Source: an uncultured Treponema sp. (GTDB lineage Bacteria; Spirochaetota; Spirochaetia; Treponematales; Treponemataceae). From it: a stretch of DNA of 11,693 bases. Location: assembly GCA_905236465.1 (NCBI GenBank), contig CAJOQA010000026.1:1-11693 (forward strand), in the 5' to 3' direction. Below, piece by piece: positions 7,059 to 11,693 of the stretch; the stretch's first letter is position 1; each line of letters starts with the position of its first letter. Made by a program: the position numbers and the translations under genes. Below the pieces are notes generated by a model, which worked only from the letters and a program-made list of their open reading frames with translations, did not search any database and was not told where the DNA came from.

Positions 7059-7082
7059 AAAAAAAAGGCTAGTAAATAGTCC
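7059..7082 (-). terminator. Intrinsic terminator after the M16C peptidase gene
   Basis: On the minus strand GG(A)CTA pairs with TAGCC across a five-base loop (7082-7067), with one bulged A, and is followed directly by eight T (7066-7059). The stem is short, so termination may be partial. It begins 10 bases after the peptidase stop codon and ends nine bases before the ribosome binding site of the 74-residue gene. Confidence 0.6.
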
Positions 7083-7090
7083 TTTTCTTT

Positions 7091-7119
7091 ATTATATCTT
7101 TATATTTATAATTTTTCCA
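7091..7119 (-). promoter_or_regulatory. Possible promoter of the small-protein/tocopherol-cyclase-like unit
   Basis: TGGAAA (7119-7114) and a perfect TATAAT (7096-7091) are 17 bases apart on the minus strand, inside the last codons of the peptidase gene. A start near 7084 would place the terminator hairpin at the very 5' end of the transcript. The DNA is AT-rich here, so a chance match is possible. Confidence 0.35.
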
Positions 7120-10061
7120 GTATTTTCAGCAGCTTTTACTAAGTTTGCTGAATCACCAAAAAGAATTACATTTCTTCCCTTCGCTATATTTTCCTTGTAG
7201 CGAAGGGCGGCTTGCATAAGATCCTTTGAAGTTATAGAAAGCAAGCTTTTAATTCTCTTTACTTTTTGCTTTTCATCCATTCCGTACAGGCAACGAAGAA
7301 AACCTGTTGACCCCCTTCCAGAAGGACTTTTAGGCGTAACTTCATCGGAATAACAACCGATTATCGCTTTTTCAGTTTCTTCTTTAGAGAACCCCCTATT
7401 TATGGCTTCTTCAATACAAGAACCTAAGGCCTTAAGACTTTCAAAGGGATGGGGGTCCCTATACGTTAAAAACTTAGTAATTCCCGAATCAGCAGATGGA
7501 AAAAGATAAACGCCATAAGCTCCACCAGCCATCCTGACTGTCTTCCAAAGAGAAGATGTTGAAAGAATATGGCAAAAAACCCTGTCAGCAAGGCTTTCTT
7601 TTGAATCATAAAGGGTGCTAGGAAAGGAATATGCGTTAAAGCCAACGCTGCCACCAATTTGGATAAATTCAGGATTTTGCTTTTCTGCCTGCCCGCTAAG
7701 ATTTATTAGAGAATAAAAGTCCTTATCAGAATTTTTTCTTCTACCTTTTAGCGGACGAATATCTGCTTCTTTTATGAATTTAGGAAGTATATTCTTGCAG
7801 ATTTTTATGCCCGCTGCTGTGCCAATAATATTAATAACCGCCCCACCCTTTTTTAAGTCAGAAAAAACCCGTCTTAAAAGTTTGGCACTTTCTTCTATAT
7901 TTTGGCTTGCCATTTTTTTTGCATTCTCAATGTCTGTAATGCCATCCCAAATTTCTCTTACTGCACAAACCCTATTTGTAAATCCCCCTGCCCTGCTTGA
8001 AGCATAAATGTGGCCATAGGGAACAAGACTTGTAGAAAGAGAATTTGCCCGAGAGTTCAAAAGATCTTGAAGCCTTACGGTGTCAGAAAAATCAGTCTTA
8101 TTTAAACAGTCAGCAAGAATTGAAAATGCCTCTTCAGTTTTTTCTTCCAACGCTTTGAATTGAAACACAAGCCAATCCCTGCCAACATACGATAAATCTA
8201 AAACTTCTTTTGGCAAATTTTTTGCAGCTACACCGGTCCTGGGATAGACAGAAAAACTGCCGGTAGCACACTGAACCCTGTGCATAAAGGAATCCCAACT
8301 TTCATCCTTTAATCCTACTTGAGTAACACTTGTGCATAAAGACGAAAGACATGAATAGTCTTCTGCCTTTAAGGTGTCGGCTGGAAAAGCTAAATTAAAA
8401 TAAACAATACCATTTGTATTCTCTTTGTTGACAAAAAGATTTAAACCACAAATCTCTTCTTTTTTTGTGCTGATTTTTTCTATCTTAGCAGACAAATCCT
8501 TTATATTTAAATGAGGTATTAACGCTCTTTCTTCATCGCTTTCTTCTTTGTTCTGAAAAGCAATCATCTTGCTAACTTTTTTCTCTACGCAAGCAATATC
8601 TGTTTTAGAAAGTAAGTTTCTTATAGTTTCTTTTTCCAAAGCATCCCGCTTTTTGCTCCAGGAAGCAGAGGGGGTCACTGTTATTAAAGAAGTACTTTTA
8701 TTAGATAAAAGATACCGCCTTATCAAGTAAGGTAAATAGTCTTTATCGCCTTTTATTTTATTCTTTATGTAGGAAAAATTTTTGCTAAAGTCTAGTGTTT
8801 CCCAAGGCTTGCAGTCATAGTCCCAGCCCTGCATACACCTATTTAATATGCTAAGGGAATGAGGCCCGCTTAATCTTACATTCTCCCTGATTGAAAACTC
8901 AAAAGCCATGCAAGTTGCAGCTAGGTCATCATCAGAAATTCCATTATTGCAAATATCAGTAAGAGTTTCAAAAATTACCTTTCTAATTTTTTCCGCATTC
9001 TTTTTTTCGCAGCCCCTAAGTCCAACGCCGGTAAGGGGGTATATAGAAGAAAGCCTGCAACCTGTCTGAGGGGCCAAATCTTGCCCAAGTCCGCTATCTA
9101 AAAGTTTTTTTGCTACGGGAGCACTGTCGTCTCCCCAGAGTAAATTGGTTAAAAAAAGAATTTCAGTTAATTCCAAAGGCCTCTTGTTTTTTTGACATTC
9201 AATTTTCCAATAAACCAGGGCGCTGCTTTTTCCGCCATCACCGGTAAGGGGACCAAGACCATCACAGCGGGGAGAAATTGCAACTTTTGTTTCCTTTGGC
9301 CAAGAAACAACTTTTCCTGCCTGTGTAAAATGACAGAGCAGGTTTTCACTTAAGAAATCCAACTGCTCTTCTGTTGGAATATTACCGTATAAAAAGATCT
9401 TACAGTTTGCGGGGCAGTAGTGCTTTTTATGAAAAGCCTTAACCTTAGCAAGGGTCAGCTCTGGAATAACAAGGGGGTCTCCCCCATGATCGTATACATA
9501 ATGGGTTCCTGCTAGAACGGTCTTATCGGCAAAAGAAGATGCAACGCTTTCAAAAGAAGAATAGTTGCCCTTCATTTCATTATAGACAACCCCCTGAATT
9601 GAAGGCTGCTTGTTTTCATCAACTTCTAACCTAACAGCCTCCTGCATGAAAATTTCAGGTTTCAGTAAAGGGAAAAAAACTGCATCAGCATACACAGACA
9701 TTAAATTAAAATAGTCAGCTTTTATAATGGAAGATGCAGGATAAACGGTGTGATCAGTTAAAGTATAGGCATTTAAATATGTGTTTACACTTTGGTTTTC
9801 TAGACTTATAAAGGGGTCTTTTAGGGGATATTTTTTTGACCCACAAAGAACACTATGCTCTATGACATGTGCAATTCCGCTACTGTCTAAAGGAGGAGTT
9901 CTAAAAGTAAAGGCAAAAAGATTTTCCTCATCGTTATTTAAAAGATGAAATACTTCTAGCTTAGTTTTCTCGTGTCTTAGCAAAATTCCGGTTGACGAGC
10001 AATCTTCTACCGGAACTATATCTAAAACTTTAAAGCCCTTATATATTTGATTTTTTTTCAT
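7092..10061 (-). CDS. M16C-family zinc metallopeptidase (presequence protease/PreP-like)
   Basis: This large peptidase belongs to the M16C subfamily, the cryptidase type typified by mitochondrial PreP/Cym1, which digests short unfolded peptides inside a closed chamber. The inverted zinc motif is intact: H65-V-I-E68-H69 in AHVIEHSVLCGSKKYP, with the distal zinc glutamate E162 in VVYNEMKG. The substrate-site stretch NTYLNAYTLTDHTVYPASS (93-111) is also typical. The second half carries the M16C-associated region and a GGAYG segment near residue 847 followed by TYRDPHP near 869, matching the C-terminal lobe. At 989 residues it is full length for the family (about 970-1040). There is no signal peptide, so it should act in the cytoplasm, probably in peptide turnover. 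Its ATG overlaps the FliG-like stop codon in ATGA, with AGGTG (10074-10070) eight bases upstream. Confidence 0.95.
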   Translation of the reverse strand: MKKNQIYKGFKVLDIVPVEDCSSTGILLRHEKTKLEVFHLLNNDEENLFAFTFRTPPLDSSGIAHVIEHSVLCGSKKYPLKDPFISLENQSVNTYLNAYTLTDHTVYPASSIIKADYFNLMSVYADAVFFPLLKPEIFMQEAVRLEVDENKQPSIQGVVYNEMKGNYSSFESVASSFADKTVLAGTHYVYDHGGDPLVIPELTLAKVKAFHKKHYCPANCKIFLYGNIPTEEQLDFLSENLLCHFTQAGKVVSWPKETKVAISPRCDGLGPLTGDGGKSSALVYWKIECQKNKRPLELTEILFLTNLLWGDDSAPVAKKLLDSGLGQDLAPQTGCRLSSIYPLTGVGLRGCEKKNAEKIRKVIFETLTDICNNGISDDDLAATCMAFEFSIRENVRLSGPHSLSILNRCMQGWDYDCKPWETLDFSKNFSYIKNKIKGDKDYLPYLIRRYLLSNKSTSLITVTPSASWSKKRDALEKETIRNLLSKTDIACVEKKVSKMIAFQNKEESDEERALIPHLNIKDLSAKIEKISTKKEEICGLNLFVNKENTNGIVYFNLAFPADTLKAEDYSCLSSLCTSVTQVGLKDESWDSFMHRVQCATGSFSVYPRTGVAAKNLPKEVLDLSYVGRDWLVFQFKALEEKTEEAFSILADCLNKTDFSDTVRLQDLLNSRANSLSTSLVPYGHIYASSRAGGFTNRVCAVREIWDGITDIENAKKMASQNIEESAKLLRRVFSDLKKGGAVINIIGTAAGIKICKNILPKFIKEADIRPLKGRRKNSDKDFYSLINLSGQAEKQNPEFIQIGGSVGFNAYSFPSTLYDSKESLADRVFCHILSTSSLWKTVRMAGGAYGVYLFPSADSGITKFLTYRDPHPFESLKALGSCIEEAINRGFSKEETEKAIIGCYSDEVTPKSPSGRGSTGFLRCLYGMDEKQKVKRIKSLLSITSKDLMQAALRYKENIAKGRNVILFGDSANLVKAAENTGKIINIKI

Positions 10062-10074
10062 TGGACATACACCT
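10058..10074 (-). promoter_or_regulatory. Translational coupling site: AGGTG and ATGA overlap
   Basis: The ribosome binding site AGGTG (10074-10070) lies inside the last codons of the FliG-like gene. The peptidase start and the FliG-like stop share four bases (ATGA, 10061-10058). This arrangement usually makes translation of the second gene depend on ribosomes ending the first. The start codon is followed by a run of eight A. Confidence 0.8.
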
Positions 10075-11467
10075 CATCATCGTCATCCCTGCCTATAACT
10101 TTCAGATCGCCTTCTTCCCAAGCCCTTCTTAGCTGAGCATAAAACATATTAGTCATCTTCAGACATTCATTATTGGGGATGAAATCCACAGTTTCTTCTT
10201 CAAACTTAATCTCAGAAGCCCTATGCTTAGAAACATTCTTTAACATCTTTTCCCTAAACCTATCATTTTTTCCGCGGAGAAGCATGGCAAGTTCGGTATT
10301 AGACATAGACTGCAAGGTATTCTGCAAATAGCGGTCATCACAATTAAGTACATCCTCTTCTGTAAAGAGGCGGCGGCGCAGTTCCTCTCCAACATCAGGA
10401 TACTCTTCCATTACACTATTGATTATAGAAGCACCTGTCTTTACGTCCATCTTTTTAAGAATAGAGGCAAGGACTCCTGTTCCGTCAAGGTTCTGGACAT
10501 TTTCTGTATTTTGGGACATCAGCTTTTCATGCAAGGCCTTGCTTGTGCGCTCTAGGACCTCCGGTGTAACATTTTTCATTTTTGCAATACGCAAAGCCAG
10601 GGCTGCTTTTTCTTCAGCCTTCATCTTCTTTATAACACCAGCAGCTTTCTTTGCATCTATTTGGCTAAGGACAAGAGCCTGTACGGAAGCTGACTCACCT
10701 GCAAGAAGGATACCAATTCTTTCTGCCGAAGCATCTTCAAGATAATCAAAGGGCTTTCCCTGGGGGAACTGTACCGCTTTTGCAATTAAATCCTCTGCTT
10801 TCTGACTGCCATAGGCTTTAGTCAAAATTGTACGGGCAGTGTCTACTCCCCCACTTTCTCGAGCCTTTACTAAAAGAGATTCAAATTCAGCAAGAACTTG
10901 CTCTGCTTCTTCAGGGCTAACAGAATGAACAGTTGCAATTTCAGGAACAATTTTTTCTATTTGCTCTTCAGTTAAATGAGGTAGAATTTTTGCAGCTTCA
11001 TCAACCCCTATAACAACAAGGAATTTAGCGACGCGGTGAAAAATGCTTTCTTTTTCACCTGGCTTTTTTTCTGCTTGGGGAACTTTTACAAGCCCCCTAG
11101 AAACAAGATTGTCTGCGGCAGCTTTTACATCTTCTTTTGTGGCACTAGTTTTTGTAAAGTAGGAGCCGGTTTCAGCCGCAACTTTTGCACTAGGATTTTC
11201 TGTAACAAGATTTTTCTTAGTCTTTTTAACCTGCATAGGGGTAGAAACAGGAACAGGGGCAGTTCCTGCAAGAGCCTTGTCTAAAGTACGGTTTATTTTT
11301 TCAAATACAGGCTTGTAGACAACAGGGGCTTTTCCACCTTGATCTGAAGAACGTATTTCTTTTGAAATACTTTTTACAGAATTTTCTAAATTTCCACTTT
11401 CCTTTTTTTCCCCAGAATCACCACGGGCCTTCTTATAGGCATTAAGCCTGATGTCATTCAAATTCAT
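10058..11467 (-). CDS. fliG: FliG-family flagellar motor switch protein, divergent paralogue with N-terminal extension
   Basis: FliG forms the rotor ring that receives torque from the stator in the flagellar motor. Here residues 1-140 are a low-complexity extension rich in K, A, S, P and T. The three FliG parts follow: an N-terminal domain at about 143-235 (AKFLVVIGVDEAAKILPHL, then SPEEAEQVLAEF), a middle domain at about 238-320 (VQALVLSQIDAKKAAGVIKKM, then RIAKMKNVTPEVL) and a C-terminal torque domain at about 325-460, including the DDR triplet (377-379) and a REKMLKNVSKHRASEI helix (405-420). The usual EHPQ motif of the middle domain reads ESAS (258-261), and the MFxF motif reads LFTE (367-370). 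It may therefore be the second spirochaete FliG (FliG1 type) rather than the main rotor protein. At 469 residues it is much longer than the usual 330-345. It is the first gene of an operon with the M16C peptidase. Confidence 0.85.
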   Translation of the reverse strand: MNLNDIRLNAYKKARGDSGEKKESGNLENSVKSISKEIRSSDQGGKAPVVYKPVFEKINRTLDKALAGTAPVPVSTPMQVKKTKKNLVTENPSAKVAAETGSYFTKTSATKEDVKAAADNLVSRGLVKVPQAEKKPGEKESIFHRVAKFLVVIGVDEAAKILPHLTEEQIEKIVPEIATVHSVSPEEAEQVLAEFESLLVKARESGGVDTARTILTKAYGSQKAEDLIAKAVQFPQGKPFDYLEDASAERIGILLAGESASVQALVLSQIDAKKAAGVIKKMKAEEKAALALRIAKMKNVTPEVLERTSKALHEKLMSQNTENVQNLDGTGVLASILKKMDVKTGASIINSVMEEYPDVGEELRRRLFTEEDVLNCDDRYLQNTLQSMSNTELAMLLRGKNDRFREKMLKNVSKHRASEIKFEEETVDFIPNNECLKMTNMFYAQLRRAWEEGDLKVIGRDDDDEVYVQ

Positions 11468-11474
11468 ATAATCT

Positions 11475-11503
11475 ATTTTATTTTATATAACAACTTATTA
11501 CAA
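11475..11503 (-). promoter_or_regulatory. Possible proximal promoter of the FliG-like/peptidase operon
   Basis: On the minus strand TTGTAA (11503-11498) is followed after 17 bases by TAAAAT (11480-11475), which ends seven bases before the ATG at 11467. No Shine-Dalgarno sequence is seen between them. Used alone, this promoter would give a leaderless or nearly leaderless mRNA. Other TATA-like hexamers occur in this AT-rich stretch. Confidence 0.45.
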
Positions 11504-11598
11504 GAGGGAGCTAGACGCAGGGCCGCAAACTCCCACTTTGCATCTGTAGGCAATCGGTAGCTGTTCGCACTGCCATTCTGCTACCGTGCAGACTACAG
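11504..11598. other. GC-rich structured intergenic island, candidate structured RNA or leader
   Basis: This stretch of about 95 bases is clearly richer in G and C than the flanking DNA, which is nearly all A and T. It holds a small hairpin, GCAAA (11525-11529) with TTTGC (11537-11541), whose loop contains CTCCC that can also pair with GGGAG at 11506-11510. It also holds a long nested inverted repeat between 11544 and 11598. No open reading frame with a ribosome binding site covers it. I could not match it to a known RNA family. It could be a free RNA on either strand or the 5' leader of the FliG-like operon if transcription starts upstream near 11650. Confidence 0.45.
11544..11598. repeat. 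Nested inverted repeat (long stem-loop)
   Basis: CTGTAG (11544-11549), GCA (11550-11552) and CGGTAGC (11555-11561) pair in order with GCTACCG (11580-11586), TGC (11587-11589) and CTACAG (11593-11598). This gives 16 base pairs with two small asymmetric internal bulges and an 18-base loop. No T run follows on either strand, so it is not a standard terminator. Confidence 0.75.
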
Positions 11599-11645
11599 CT
11601 AAAAATAAAATTTTTAGAAAATTTATAAAAAATTTAAAATTTCTA

Positions 11646-11672
11646 TTGACATTTTTTTTATAAAAATATAAT
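11646..11672 (+). promoter_or_regulatory. Strong-looking plus-strand promoter for a gene beyond the window
   Basis: A perfect TTGACA (11646-11651) is followed by a perfect TATAAT (11667-11672), with a short spacer of 15 bases that contains eight T in a row. A less perfect TAATAT at 11669 would give the optimal 17-base spacing. About 45 bases of A/T-rich DNA before the -35 could act as an UP element. An ATG occurs at 11690, but no ribosome binding site precedes it and the window ends there. Confidence 0.55.
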
Positions 11673-11685
11673 ATACAAACATCAA
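11657..11685 (-). promoter_or_regulatory. Possible distal promoter reading toward the FliG-like gene
   Basis: On the minus strand TTGATG (11685-11680) and TATAAA (11662-11657) are 17 bases apart. A transcript starting near 11650 would carry the structured island as a leader of about 180 nt before the FliG-like ATG. It overlaps the plus-strand promoter, so both cannot be occupied at once. AT-rich DNA makes chance matches likely. Confidence 0.35.
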
Positions 11686-11693
11686 ATCAATGG

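Noticed and set aside
7774..8007. Plus-strand hydrophobic open frame opposite the peptidase
   Set aside because: Its hydrophobic look comes from the complement of helical coding sequence; there is no ribosome binding site or promoter.
10419..11284. Plus-strand open frames opposite the FliG-like gene
   Set aside because: They are phenylalanine- and serine-rich mirror translations of lysine- and alanine-rich coding sequence, a usual shadow effect.
11540..11600. tRNA gene in the structured island
   Set aside because: A TTCGCAC stretch recalls a T loop, but no cloverleaf, acceptor stem or anticodon arm can be drawn on either strand.
11690..11692. ATG as start of a plus-strand gene leaving the window
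   Set aside because: Only one codon is visible and no ribosome binding site precedes it, so it cannot be called.
1..11693. Mobile elements, CRISPR arrays or defence systems
   Set aside because: No transposase, integrase, spaced direct repeats, toxin-antitoxin pair or nuclease/helicase module was seen.

Overview
The window looks like chromosomal DNA of a low-GC spirochaete, most likely a Treponema of the T. denticola type. The reasons are a divergent FliG paralogue (spirochaetes often carry two fliG genes), AT-rich DNA with short intergenic gaps, and a mix of bacterial-core and Clostridia-like accessory families. The genus is inferred from gene content and style, not from a database match. 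No mobile element, CRISPR array, tRNA or rRNA was found, and no gene-free stretch exceeds 300 bases.

Layout. (1) 1-1860, minus strand: an adenosine/adenine-deaminase-family gene followed after 14 nt by the 5' two thirds of a MATE exporter gene that leaves the window at base 1. (2) 1861-1988: divergent promoter region. (3) 1989-3563, plus strand: gltX (glutamyl-tRNA synthetase), convergent with a minus-strand PurO-type IMP cyclohydrolase gene (3650-4369), with a strong hairpin between them. (4) 4370-4450: overlapping divergent promoters, then a plus-strand alpha/beta hydrolase of the Mbeg1-like (DUF2974) family (4451-5551). (5) 5558-7038, minus strand: a 74-residue protein of unknown function followed by a tocopherol-cyclase-like protein. 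(6) 7092-11467, minus strand: a two-gene operon of a FliG-family protein and a large M16C metallopeptidase, joined by a 4-base ATGA overlap and closed by an intrinsic terminator. (7) 11468-11693: an intergenic region with a GC-rich, strongly structured island next to very AT-rich promoter DNA.

How the genes may work together. The deaminase and the PurO-like enzyme both act on purines or their precursors but lie in separate transcription units. gltX is housekeeping. FliG and the peptidase are clearly co-translated, although no functional link is known to me. The tocopherol-cyclase-like protein and the DUF2974 hydrolase are both candidate lipid or hydrophobic-substrate proteins and lie tail to tail.

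The best candidates for something undescribed are the structured island at 11504-11598 (possible structured RNA or 5' leader of the flagellar operon), the divergent FliG with a roughly 140-residue N-terminal extension coupled to an M16C peptidase, and the small protein paired with a tocopherol-cyclase-like protein. Nothing here amounts to a recognisable new multi-gene defence or biosynthetic system.
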